The notes beneath the pieces are model-generated. The model saw only the letters and a program-made list of their open reading frames with translations. It did no database searches and was not told the origin of the DNA. This document shows, piece after piece, positions 1 to 10,664 of a stretch of DNA of 31,722 nucleotides. Source of the stretch: Acanthaster planci (lineage: Eukaryota > Echinodermata > Asteroidea > Valvatida > Acanthasteridae); contig NW_019091730.1 of NCBI RefSeq assembly GCF_001949145.1, positions 97,778 through 129,499 of the forward strand. Direction: 5' to 3'. The translations under genes were made by a program, and so were the position numbers. Every line of letters begins with the position of its first letter. The first letter of the stretch is position 1.

Positions 1-189
1 GATATCGGGAAAAAAGTTGATGGGGTGGATCCCCCGGCTCTTTTAGGGTTCCAAGGTCCAAATAAGTTACGTATATCATACAGGATTGCTGACGCTTCAT
101 TAGTTCATGATGATGCGATGGTGAGTGTTGCTCAAACGTCCTTTCCTTGTCTGTAAACTGCCTAGGTTTATTGACATAATGGGACTTAC

Positions 190-1280
190 ATTGGCGGAGT
201 TGGTGGCGCTGTTGGTGAACCTTTGGCGGACGAGACATACAGAGTCCTGAAACAGAAAGAACTCGGACAGGTGGAATTTGTTTCCTGAATACTCCGTTCG
301 AACCTCAGTCTTTCTACCGTCATGTTGGTTTGTAACACATGTAATCCGGTCGTTTCAAGGACTCGACCCTTCGTACCTAAGCATTGTCAGTATAGGTTTT
401 GGAAGATCAATCTTTCTGATGTTGTTAATTAAAAACGAAATGTCACATTCAATGCCAAAGAAGTCAGATACCTGTAAAGGATATTGATGCTGTATTAAAT
501 GTGACCCGCTCTGCAAAAAGGGTAATAAGACACGCAATGACAAAACATGTTTTGAGCTGTTCTATTTGGAGAGGGCAAAATTTCTTCAAGAATGTGATTT
601 TGTTTTTTTCCTTTCATAGCTTCTATACATTTATATATTTTCAGAATGTGTGACTACAAACATGGATACTGATGAATAAAGATTAAAAATTGATCATTCT
701 GTAGATTCTGTAGGAAATCCTTCAAAACGTTGCATTTCCAAGTGCTACACTTTCTGAGCTTTTTCTCAAAAAGTGCTTTTATTGCATCCGAAAATGTGGA
801 TGTCTGTATATCTCCGGAACGCAACTCACTACAGGGGTCGTTTATATACCAAAATGTAGCTTTTGATGTACACAATCCAGTCACATCAAAAACTCCTAAC
901 CTGAATCTGGCGACTTATTACCCATTTTTCTGGAGCCAGTCATAAAATATTTCACTGTACCCCTCGAATATTACAACCAGACCAACGTTTTCTGTTGCAA
1001 ATGAAACTACTCGACAGTCCCAAAGAACCATGAAACACTCGTGCAAATGTCTAGGGATGACACATTGCAGAAAACGATCAGGCTGCACTGTGTTGCCATC
1101 ATAAATATGACGATTCAGCGAAGTCGTCCATGTGTCCTGTAGTCTTCAGTTCAACAGTGAAAGAAAATACGACATCGCCTCGTTTACGCGGACCACATTC
1201 AGCTGAGCTACAACCAAAGCTGACTTACCAATCAGAAGCGCTCCGAGGAGCAGCGAGAACAGGAGGCTTGGTGCTTGCAT
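190..1280 (-). CDS. Partial LDLa-type secreted protein gene, inverted paralog (exons 1-2 only)
   Basis: Two coding exons read on the minus strand: exon 1 is 1280..1229 (52 nt) and exon 2 is 246..190 (57 nt). Both are bounded by GT-AG sites and interrupted in phase 1. Exon 1 gives a signal peptide beginning [18 protein letters not shown]. Exon 2 gives a short basic, Gln/His/Arg-rich linker starting GLCMSRPPKV. Both exons have the same length and phase as those of the plus-strand gene starting at 3419, with only a few substitutions, and intron 1 and the promoter are also alignable. The remaining exons, presumably LDLa modules and a cationic tail, would lie left of base 1. Intron 1 (about 980 bp) is longer than in the plus copy, with extra sequence between about 250 and 930. 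The exon pair is certain; the function of the missing part is inferred from the paralog. Confidence 0.8.
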
Positions 1281-1332
1281 GATGAGATGTGATCGGGATG
1301 TGGCTTAGTATTCGCCGTCCAAACCCCGGCAG

Positions 1333-1339
1333 TTTTATA
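1333..1339 (-). promoter_or_regulatory. TATA box of the minus-strand LDLa-type gene
   Basis: TATAAAA on the minus strand, 59 bp upstream of the ATG at 1280. It sits at nearly the same place as the TATAAAA of the inverted paralog (3359), within promoter sequence that aligns between the two arms. A 5' UTR of roughly 30 nt is expected. Confidence 0.65.
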
Positions 1340-1892
1340 GGATTTCTGGCGTGTCCGTCACGTGTGGCCTTCGTCGGCGATGTGTACTTTTGGTTTTATT
1401 CCAGTTACTTATTTTTCCATTATTCCCGATTCCTGGCTTGTATTTAAATAATCGACCTGCTGTCCATTTACAAATATTGGCTTGACTTCTAGTCAGGATT
1501 CGTTGATGACTCTTTCAAACAGAGCGTCTGCAATAAGTAAACTTTTGGTTTCAACCGAGATCATAGTTTCTGTTATCGCCTTTAAACCCATGTTGCAGAT
1601 ACCCGCTGCTCAGGAGGTAGTGGCATCAATGTGTCAGCCTGGCCAATTTCTTTGTAACTTTCGAGCCACACTTGAGGTCAGGGTTTATTTTTATATCTGA
1701 ACATTTTGCCACAGGCATTCCTTTCTTTTGTGTGATTTAAATAAAACAAATTATTCACGCCGACAGTCATATGACGGCGAACTTGATACACACAAAATAG
1801 CGAAACTATATTTCTGCGTCAACACTCCTTGGATTTCTATGTATCTTGTGTGTTGTTTTTGTTTAGATCAATGCAAAATCAACGGTGCCATT

Positions 1893-2192
1893 CGTTACTC
1901 TCAAAAAGTAAAAAACCCACTCTTAAAAAAAGTGAGTCTCTTTTAAATCTACATCAGTTGATTGATAACCACTCTACAAAGAGTGGAAACCACTCTTAAT
2001 TAAAGAATCTAAAGAATAAAACCACTTCAAATGTGTGAAAATCACTTTAAAAAATGTGACTCATGTAAAGGACAACTGTATTTCGAGTTGTCATTGATTT
2101 TAGAGTAGTTTTACACTCTTTTGGAGTTAGTTCCAAAGAGGATTCACTTTTTAAAGAGTTTTTCATTCTTGCATTTAAAGAGTTACTTTGGG
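1893..2192. repeat. AT-rich foldback element built of cactctt/aagagtg motifs
   Basis: The segment carries repeated hexamer-heptamer motifs in both orientations (cactctt, aagagtg, actcttt, aaagagt), including the small palindrome ccactctacaaagagtgg near 1970. The left part (gttactctc ... ctcttttaaa) aligns imperfectly with the reverse complement of the right part (tttaaagagtttttc ... aaagagttac). I see no coding potential and no clear target duplication. It lies between the two divergent LDLa-type genes. Confidence 0.55.
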
Positions 2193-3099
2193 TATTAAGC
2201 TTTGTCAGTAGATTGTTTAAATGTATATCACTACTAACTTTAAATTCGGGAAAATTGAATGATTATGGGGCCTACAGCGACGGTATTCGTATAAATTTAT
2301 TAACTTTTCATATTTTGTCTACTCCCGCATATAATATTTCTACATGCCGGAGGACACATGATTTCAGAGGAAAGAAATTAATACGAGATTCGCAATAGAG
2401 TGCGCCATCAAGAGTTTCCCTCAGACAGGACACTTTGAAAGTTTAGGGTCGACATTCTGCCTTGACTGAGAGCACTTCGGTACGTAACTTAAGGGTGTTT
2501 AATTGATGGAGTCATTCTCTGCACCACCCAAAATCATCAAATGACTACCTAACACCCACTCACCACAAACAATATCGAATGTTCGTCCAAGAGAAACAAA
2601 AGCAGTTACTGAGATGCCGAGTGGCGTACTGCATTGTGAATAGCCCGTATTGCTTATATCGTGATGTGAGAGCTGGTTTAGAATTGCGAACAATACCCAA
2701 CTTGAATTCAGGCCAAAACATACTCTGGTATTTATTGGATAACATCTGCTGCTCGACTATGAAAAGTTGCTGTTATTTTGGTAATCAGTAGTGCCATAGG
2801 CGAGTTCCGAAGCTTCCCTGAAGTCCTGCCAGCAAGAAACAAAGTTTACATGCCACAAATTTCCCCAGCTGCAGGTCTGTTTGCTGCTTATTCCCTCAAA
2901 CATTTAACTTTGAGACATCTCATCGTTTGCACTCCGACGTTCCAACAACCTGCCTTTCTGTTGCACATGAACTAACAAACAGAAATCACACGAATTGAAA
3001 AGGGCACTCATTGCAAATTCCGCTGAGAACTATCAGAAGTCCTGTCAAATGTATGTTGAGAGTCCTTGTTTAATTAAATTGAAACACAAATAGCGAAGG
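2193..3099. other. Spacer between the divergent genes, nothing recognised
   Basis: Between the foldback repeat and the right arm of the inverted duplication I see only short ORFs on both strands. None has splice signals or domain motifs. Confidence 0.5.
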
Positions 3100-4061
3100 G
3101 AAGGTTTAAAACTGAAACAAAAACTTAAAAATACGATGACCCCAGTCGAAACCAAAAGTTTGCATGTTGCAGATGCTCTGTTTGAAGGCGTCATCAACAA
3201 ATCCTGATGCGCAGTCAAGCCAATATTTGTGAATTTACACCGGGTCGATTATTTAAATACATGCCAGGAATCAGACAAATGGAAAATTATAAACCGGAAT
3301 AAAACCAAAAGTACACAGCACAGACGAAGGCCATACAAGACAGATGCGCCAGAAATCTTATAAAAGCCGCCAGGATTTGGGTGGTAGATACCAAGCTGCA
3401 CCCCGAGCACATCTCATCATGCAAGCACCAAGCCTCCTGTTCTCGCTGCTCTTCGGAGCGCTGCTGATTGGTAAGTCAGCTTTGGTTTAATTCAGCTGAA
3501 TACAGGCCACGTAAGCAGGCGATGTTATATTTTCTTTCAATGTTGCCCCGAAGGCTGCACACCACTCGGTAGTCTTCGTTGTCCATATCCCAGGTATGGC
3601 AATTTTAACGCATTGCAACCTGATCCTTTCCTGCAATGTTTCCCGTACGATTTCGTCATACTTCCCTACGGTTTTTTAGGACGTACTAGAAGTTTCTTTT
3701 GCAACAGAAAATGTTAGCTTGGCTGTTATTTTCTATAATAAAAGAAGAATTTCACCCTTCAAATACAATCTTTACTCATCTCTGTAGCTTCTTTGGCACT
3801 GGATGTGAACTTTTTAAAACAACATCATGAAGGTGTATGTCCAAGCACCTATTACCAATGCTAAGGTACTATGGGTCGAGTCACTGTAGTGACTGGCTTA
3901 CATGTACATGTATTAAAACCTGCAATGACAGTAGAAAGACACAAGTCCCACCACGGTATATAGTCATGAAGTAAATTTCAACGGCCCGAGTTCTTCTGTT
4001 TCAGGACTTTGTATGTCTCATCCGCCAAAGGTGCAGCAACAGCGCCACCAACTCCGCCAAG
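3100..4061. repeat. Right arm of the inverted duplication
   Basis: Counterpart of 190-1595 read on the other strand. It contains the promoter, exon 1, intron 1 (534 bp) and exon 2 of the plus-strand LDLa-type gene. Together the arms create a divergent gene pair whose ATGs are about 2.1 kb apart. Confidence 0.8.
3359..3365 (+). promoter_or_regulatory. TATA box of the plus-strand LDLa-type gene
   Basis: TATAAAA 60 bp upstream of the ATG at 3419, in promoter sequence conserved with the inverted paralog. No CpG island is evident, so a focused TATA-driven promoter is likely. Confidence 0.65.
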
Positions 4062-7000
4062 GTAAGGTTCCGTCGTCACAATATTTACCAATTTACAAAT
4101 TGAGAAAGGAACTAAGATTCAGCCATAAACACAATTGCATACATTCAGCAATCCAGCATGCCAGTTTAAAACTCAATTAAGTTGTTAAATTAACGTGAGG
4201 CGAAAAACATATGACAGTTATATAGACTATTATGAAACGCATTGATTTTGTTTCTGGTATCACAAAGAGTTCAAAGAATGTCTGAACCGAGTTAGACAAA
4301 TATATTATTTTAATATTATTATTTTCTTTATATGTTACAAAAGTAATTTGTTAGAAAAATAGAAATTGTCTACTCTACATTAAGGTAAAGCTACTTCTGG
4401 AAACATTTCATGAAAGTACGAACATAAAAGTTCTGTGTAGGCACAACACTCACTCGCAAAAACGTCTCAGGAAGATGGAGGATATAAACAGTGTTGTGGT
4501 ACTCGTACTCGAGTACTACTCGACTACCGTTTCAGAGTATTCGTGTCTTACTTGTACTCGAATTTCTGACTACTCGTACTCGAGCAACAGTTCTTGTACT
4601 CAGCCTGCAAAATACTGGAAATAAATTGTACTCAAGCATCACGGTACTCGTACTCGATTAACATTACTCGATAAAAATCAGTTAATTCCCGTAACTACCA
4701 TCGAAATACAACGGTACAAGAAAATCGACCCTCGCAAACCGATATTCGATAAGGTCCGACAAACACAAGGCCTACACATTCGCCATCTTAGCCAATTAGG
4801 AACGCGAAACGCCAGTATATTCCTAGTCTTGGTTCAAAGATCTTCAGGTTTATTCCGTGACACGAATCATCACCAGACGTAGCGGTGAGAAGGGGCACTG
4901 TCGCTGTGTATCGCCTTGTGAAGTACACGTACACCGCACACTGCATGCAATAACATAATAGAGGCATCGCGAAAGACGTCTTGGGTCCAAGACTAAACTC
5001 AATTTAGTTGTAGCTTGTCTGGTTCCCGGACCTGACACAGAATCTAGAATATAAAAAAACACGGGCATAGGAATATGAAGTCTGGAAAGCAGACTTCACC
5101 GTCTACATTTACGCGTTGGTGTTGCGCATGCATAATGCATCTCGAGTCGGAGTCGTACTGGTCATGTACATTTTACATAGCCACGTGCATAAGCACATAT
5201 CACCAATCACAACTCCATTGTGATATTACTTCGGAATGTAACTTACGTTTGTTTGTTTGTTTGTTGGCATGACGATCATACATAGTTTTAAGCTGGTAAC
5301 CTTTGTTCTCGATGCCAGGTTTTGACACTTTTTGTGTGTTTGTTGTTTGGCAAATTTTGTACTCTGTAAAATTGGGCCATGCATCAACGACATTGGTGAT
5401 TTTTCTCTTAAGTTGCCATATTCATGTTGTCATCATGGTTGTTTTGTGTTTGCCAAGGAGCCTGAGCTACATATACACAGTTTTAGGACTAAATATTACC
5501 TACTTTACCTAAACATACTGATTTGGGGATGCTATGGCAGATTTCAATAAAAACAAATCAGTTGCAAAAAGGTTTATAGATCAATTGTTCATATTCATTT
5601 AAACAATTTTGACACATAAATTTGACTATTTACCCAGACTTAATTAAAGTACTCTGACTTGTACTCGTAGTTAAAAGTACTAGTACTCGGATGTACAACA
5701 TCTCGTCCTTGATTAACAGTTCTTGTACTCGGCTGGTAAAGCACTCAGACTTTCAGGTCCTCGGAATTTAAGTACTCCGGAGTACTCCGTACTTGGAAAA
5801 AAGTTTTCGACTACAACACTGGTTATAAATACCCACCCACTGGTAGCCAGGGAGAGTCACTTTAACTATACGCCTCCCCCATTGAGGGATGTCAAAAAAG
5901 AAATGTATTTGTTTCGATTATGGCCAACATGCTAATTGTCAAAATGTCAAACAAAACCTGGTAGAGAAAACAAGACGCTTTTGACTTTTGAGCTTATGGC
6001 CTTGTTTTTTTCTGAGGCACGGATTGCCTGATCAATCACACATTCCTTGCATTGTCTACATTAATATTAGTTACAATTAAATTGCGGCGAGTCGACCATT
6101 TTTTGTCTACCGTAAACATGAATGGACTGGACTCTGCAATGCAACCAATTGGTAGCACAATGTTTCGCCCACATTCGTTAGACGTCGTGGACAAATCGTC
6201 GTTCCCTTGTTTTACTCCTCATACAGGTTGTAGCTCTGATGAGTTCGCTTGCAACGACGGAAGCTGCATCCCTGACTACTGGAAATGCGACCAATGGGAC
6301 GACTGCAGCGGGGGAGAGGACGAGGCTGGTTGCCGTAAGTGCTGTTTGAGATAAGGCTACAAGCACCGGCTCTGGGATTCATTTAAGACAAAGTACGCCT
6401 TTATTGCTTTAAAACGCTCTAGGCAGACCTGAACCCTTTTAGTGTCACATGGGGTAAGCATTTATACTGCAACAAATCAACTAGTATAAAAACCAATTTT
6501 TTCGGTGTTATCAGATGAGCCCAATAAAATGTGTTGGTCTTACACAACAGGTGTTACTTTCACAACTACAAATGCAACAATGTACTGGAGGCAGTAAAAA
6601 GTAACACCAAGCGTGTTGAAATAATCCCCTGTCTGCTGTCTTTTCCATCTAGCTTGTAGGTCTGATCAGTTCACCTGCAACGACGGAAGCTGCATTCCTG
6701 GGTCCTGGAAATGCGACCAGTGGCTAGACTGCAGTGAGGGAGAAGATGAGGACGGCTGCGGTAAGTGCTGCTTGAGATAAGGCTACGAGCATCGACCTCC
6801 TGTCCCTTCTCCATAACCTTCACATCACTGCATCCACGTTTTCCACATTGCGCTGGCCACCAATAGGTGGCGTGGCTGATAGCCCTTTTTATTTCTTGTA
6901 TGAAAAAGATGACGATTTCTTTACCATGAAACTACTGGTCTAGCTAGGAGAAAATAGGTTCATCCGATTCAAGATATTCACACATTTTTCTTTATCGATA

Positions 7001-7750
7001 ATATTGAATATTGCATCCCCAGCCGTTGCATTGGTCGAATTAGTGTCAGAATCCTCGAAAGAGTTTCCATATAAAGGGAATTAAAGTCCCACTCCATGTA
7101 CAATGGGTTCTCGAAAGCTGGTCATCCTAATTCAAGCATACGGCTAACTTGTTGAAAACTCTTCGTTTGAGCTGGCTTACCCATTTCTGTGTACCCTTTA
7201 GCCGTTCCACCTCACCCTGGAAATTGCCCCGGCTACCAGTTCCAGTGTTTCTTTAGCTATGACTGCGTCGACTACACAGACTTGTGCGACGGTGAGGACG
7301 ACTGCAGTGCAGGCGAGGACGAACTTTTCTGCGGTAAGTCTTGGGATCGCAAATGTCTTTTTAGGCAAAGCTTTGGAAGCGGGCTCAGTGCTCTGTGTTT
7401 GGAAGACATTTAAAAATGTCAAGTCTAAAAGTAAATAATCTCAGCGTGTGATATAGATGAACAAATTGCCAATACAAATGCAGCGCTAACATAATTGTGC
7501 TAAGCCAAAACACTGGCGCAATTTCTGTAAGTTCGCCTTTTATAGAAGTGGTCGGGTTTCATCATTTCCTTTCAGGTAACATTCTAAGAAGGAATATCTG
7601 TTTGATGTCCAACACCTGATACACTATTAATCTGTACGTGTTCGGTGTTATTACATAGATATCTTTGGCGGTTGGAAGAGAGCCACCAAGACAGGATGGA
7701 AGAAAATGGCGCGAAGGGTAGGGCACTGGAAGAAGGCCCAGCGCAAGTGA
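3419..7750 (+). CDS. Secreted protein with three LDLa modules and a cationic amphipathic C-terminal tail
   Basis: Six coding exons: 3419..3470, 4005..4061, 6227..6334, 6653..6760, 7202..7333 and 7659..7750. All junctions are GT-AG and phase 1. They sum to 549 nt, 182 residues plus TGA. Residues 1 to about 18-22 are a signal peptide; about 23-36 are a basic Gln/Arg/His linker. LDLa modules occupy 37-72, 73-108 and 109-152, each with six Cys and the acidic calcium cage (for example [15 protein letters not shown]). The last exon encodes residues 153-182, with Trp at 158, 166 and 176, eleven Lys/Arg and one Asp. Phe155, Trp158, Trp166, Met169, Val173 and Trp176 fall on one helical face. LDLa modules are known to bind calcium and basic ligands. 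An antimicrobial or self-ligand role for the tail is my inference. Exons 3 and 4 are near-duplicates. A hAT-like element lies in intron 2, and a consensus splice donor follows the stop codon at 7762. Confidence 0.85.
4489..5821. mobile_element. Non-autonomous hAT-like DNA transposon
   Basis: The ends are CAGTGTTGT... on the left and ...ACAACACTG on the right, a perfect 9-bp terminal inverted repeat. They are flanked by a near-perfect 8-bp duplication, gatataaa (4481-4488) and gttataaa (5822-5829). Both terminal regions carry many copies of gtactcg/cgagtac, as subterminal repeats often do in hAT elements. The 8-bp duplication and the CAGTG-type ends fit the hAT superfamily. The interior (1.33 kb) has only short ORFs and no recognisable transposase, so it must have been mobilised in trans. 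It contains a (TTTG)n tract at 5248-5265. It lies inside intron 2 of the LDLa-type gene. Confidence 0.75.
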
Positions 7751-7761
7751 AATCTCCACAG

Positions 7762-7767
7762 GTAAGC
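7762..7767 (+). other. Consensus splice donor just after the stop codon
   Basis: CCACAG|GTAAGC begins 12 nt after the TGA at 7748-7750. The match to the donor consensus suggests that the last coding exon is spliced to a non-coding 3' UTR exon. A stop this close to a junction would not trigger nonsense-mediated decay. The acceptor was not identified. Confidence 0.4.
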
Positions 7768-8936
7768 CATGCTCGTGAAGTGGTCGGTCTCCCACTGTCA
7801 CTGCTGACCTTCCCTGTGCTCACGGTCAAAACCGAGGTTTAGATCGAGTTGCAGGTGGCTGACTCTGGGCAGACACATCAGTCAACAGAGGCAAAACTTT
7901 GAACTTTGTTTTCTCTACCCGAACCATACTGGGATCAGTAAGGCTGATTTCTAGCACAGGCAGCCGCCAGTCCAAGTTTGCGCAGCTCGACTGCCTTGCT
8001 AAATGTGGAAAAAGAGAGCTTATGGCTCACTAAAACTTCATCATCGGTCGTTGAAGGACTGTACTTCTGTTTTTATGTGAGCGTGTAATTTTATCAAATG
8101 CTTTTGATCGAGTTGAGAGATTCGCATTCTAAGGAATTGTAGGAAATCTGCCCCGCTACATGTATACTGTGGAGCGACTATACGAATGAGATGAACTCTC
8201 AGCTTCGTGACACTGCACGAAATCTCGTGCCTCGGGATTTGTTGCTTCATTCACGTGACGCATTTTGGGCATGCGTGTTTATTGAGAATATTTCTGTATT
8301 AAAGTACAACGCAAGAAAATCCTTGCTCGAATATTTCACTTAAAAGGGAATCACCTCTTACCCGTTATTCTTTAGAGGACTGCAGTCAAGAGATATCTGT
8401 TTAAAAATACTAAGTTACTGAAGCACCGGTATTGGGTCAAAGAGCCTGCTTCCACACAAACGCAACACCTTCGCTGCCGTATTCGAATAGTTTGAAATGC
8501 AAGCCCTTTGTAAAGCTGGAAAACATAAGCCTGTGCTTATTTGTCAAGTCCTTCAAATGCTCTTTATTTCTTCTTCTTTTGTTTCCTTTCTGCTCTTGTT
8601 GAAGGTAGCCGTGAACAGAGATGACAACGTTGCTGGAGCAGACAATCGCATTATGGAATAGTTCCTTTATTAGCTTTGACTTCCAGCAGACAGTCAGCTG
8701 TAGTTTCCCTTTGCTTTTTTCGCTTTGTGTGGGTTATTTTGAAATGATTTAACAACTCGTTGGAGACTCGATATACATAATAACATTGCCAGATACTTGT
8801 GATGCAAACTTTTACATACAAACTCTAATGTCCGGGTCAATGTTATAGTCTTACCCCAAGACAGCTTTTACTGTTTAGGCCAGTGCAGCGTGCAGGCGTA
8901 ATGCGTTGGCGAGAACGGCCGAATAGCAGTACCAGG
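7768..8936. other. 3' flank of the LDLa-type gene, no gene seen
   Basis: No ORF with supporting motifs. The only poly(A)-type signal noticed is ATTAAA at 8298-8303, which may or may not serve the gene ending at 7750. Confidence 0.4.
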
Positions 8937-8968
8937 AGAGGGCGCTGTATGTGAATACAGCGCCCTCT
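8937..8968. repeat. Perfect 14-bp-arm palindrome containing agagggcgct
   Basis: agagggcgctgtat (8937-8950), a 4-nt spacer gtga, then atacagcgccctct (8955-8968). The two arms are exact reverse complements. The arm core AGAGGGCGCT also occurs singly elsewhere in the window (for example 22661-22670). Confidence 0.85.
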
Positions 8969-9359
8969 AGAGACGAACTGCCAGAAAACCAATCTTGTGA
9001 AATCCGATAAGTTTATCCGAAAAAAAATCAAGCATACTTCATGAGCTTCAAGTTACCCTGAATCATTACGCGTGCGCACGGAATATTCTTCCAGTGTGCA
9101 TGGAGTGTGGTTTTCGGCAGTAAAACCAGTTTTTGGGTAAAACTAGGTTGGAAGGCAATAACCATCTCACACCTGTTTCTTCAGAGTATACGTATGCTTA
9201 CGTAATCATTTTAGTTGTGTGCCATTTTGAATAAGTTTGAAATATTAATTTTAGATACATTTCACCAAAAGGTGTCATGTACTGCAGAAAGGGAATATGC
9301 CTAAAAATGAAACTCGTCAAAGTTTTACAACAATAGACAACATCTTCATTGAAAAACTG

Positions 9360-10615
9360 CATGATTTCAAACTCAAACTGTGCCGTTATTCTTGAATTCC
9401 AATCTGCATGCTCGAGACTCTCTGCCTGAAGATTTAATAGGATAGGAGAGAATATTTCTCTCGTAAGGACGAGGTAGATTCTACCTTCTCCCGTTATGGT
9501 TGAGTTATAGTGCGTGGATGTTATCGCAGAACAACTTCACCGTTAAGACTTCCTAAACTCTGAGTTTGCGAAACTTTCTTTTTTCAATCACCAATGAGTA
9601 ACAAATCATGATCGTCATTTTCTTTCTCTTTCGTCCTTTTGCTTTGCGTTCTACGAGATGTAGCTAATAAAAGAGATAGTTATAAAGCAAATGTTTTAGT
9701 CTTGTTTGGAAGTTTGTTCAATTGTGGATTGTTGCCCATTTTGATTCAGTATCCACAGTAGTCTGGTTCCCAATTCCGACGAATCTGATTGCCTCTTTTG
9801 ATTAAAGGGTCTGGTATCAGAAGAATCCCACCGTATTTTCGAAAACATCCAAAATATTCCAAACTGCTTGTTGCCAACGTTTGGATGGTACAGATGAGGG
9901 TCAAACATTTTCGGCAGTTAATTATACGCAGTATACGGGGGTGTTTTAATGAAAGCACGTCTAAAGGACACAGACATGGTCACAATGGACATATTAACGG
10001 CGGCTGATCTTTGAATTCTAGAGTTTAGGCTTACAATCAAGCTCTCTTGTTGGCTCGTTCCGTATTCAAAGATAAACATCACCCCGCACTTTTGTCAAAG
10101 CAACGTGTCCCACAAACCGAGCAACGCTTGCATCTAAAAATGCGCCTTCGGGGAATCCAGCGGGGCTTGATAAGGGTTGTTTGGTGTGTTTTACATGTTC
10201 GTCAACAGATATTTTCTTGTGTATCTCGTGCCATTGTGTGTAATGTTAAGTACATCCGTTTTCTATCATGGGGTGACCTCTTCTGTGGTGACCCCTGACA
10301 TGTTGCGTCATGAAATGTATCTAAATTTGGAGGACAGATTTTATCAATAGTCATCAGGAATCTTTACGTCAGGGAACCAAACTATATCCACCGTGCAGTT
10401 TCAGCGGAGGCTTTCTAGGCACTTGGTGGCAGCCAACCCCCTGCACACGTAAATGAATACAACATCATAGACTCATTTCTCTATTTCTCTAATCAAGTTT
10501 GGATCCATGACCTAATTTTTTTAAAGACAAAACGTGGTTAATTCTACAAGCAGTCGCGCCATCTGGTAGAAGCCGTTGAATTTACGTGATTGACGTTTTA
10601 CCAACAAGGAGTCAC
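9360..10615. repeat. Tandem duplication, copy A (non-coding)
   Basis: Aligns in the same orientation with 10665-11610. Shared blocks include ccgttatggttg, ttaagac(t/c)tcctaaactctgagttt, gtttgttcaat...tggattgttgcc and the 3' part around 10380-10580. Copy A carries about 370 bp (roughly 9969-10338) that are absent from copy B between matching flanks acgtctaaag and attttatc. No gene is recognised inside. Confidence 0.75.
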
Positions 10616-10664
10616 ATCAACAAGCATACCTCAACATTGAACTTGCCAAAGGCTTCATGCAAAA

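Larger units (their letters stand above)
190..1595. repeat. Left arm of an inverted duplication
   Basis: Read on the minus strand, this stretch aligns with 3100-4061 on the plus strand. The match covers exon 2, much of intron 1, exon 1, the TATA box and about 250 bp of upstream sequence. A shared upstream block reads atttaaatac followed by gccaggaatc, and further up are gaaaccaaaagttt motifs. Similarity fades just beyond exon 2 and about 250-310 bp upstream of the ATG. The arms differ by indels, mainly a longer intron 1 here. Confidence 0.8.

Noticed and set aside
7562-7829. Minus-strand ORFs of about 80 codons over the tail exon
   Set aside because: The plus strand has a phase-matched acceptor, a stop and a consensus donor. 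The minus ORFs have no splice or domain support.
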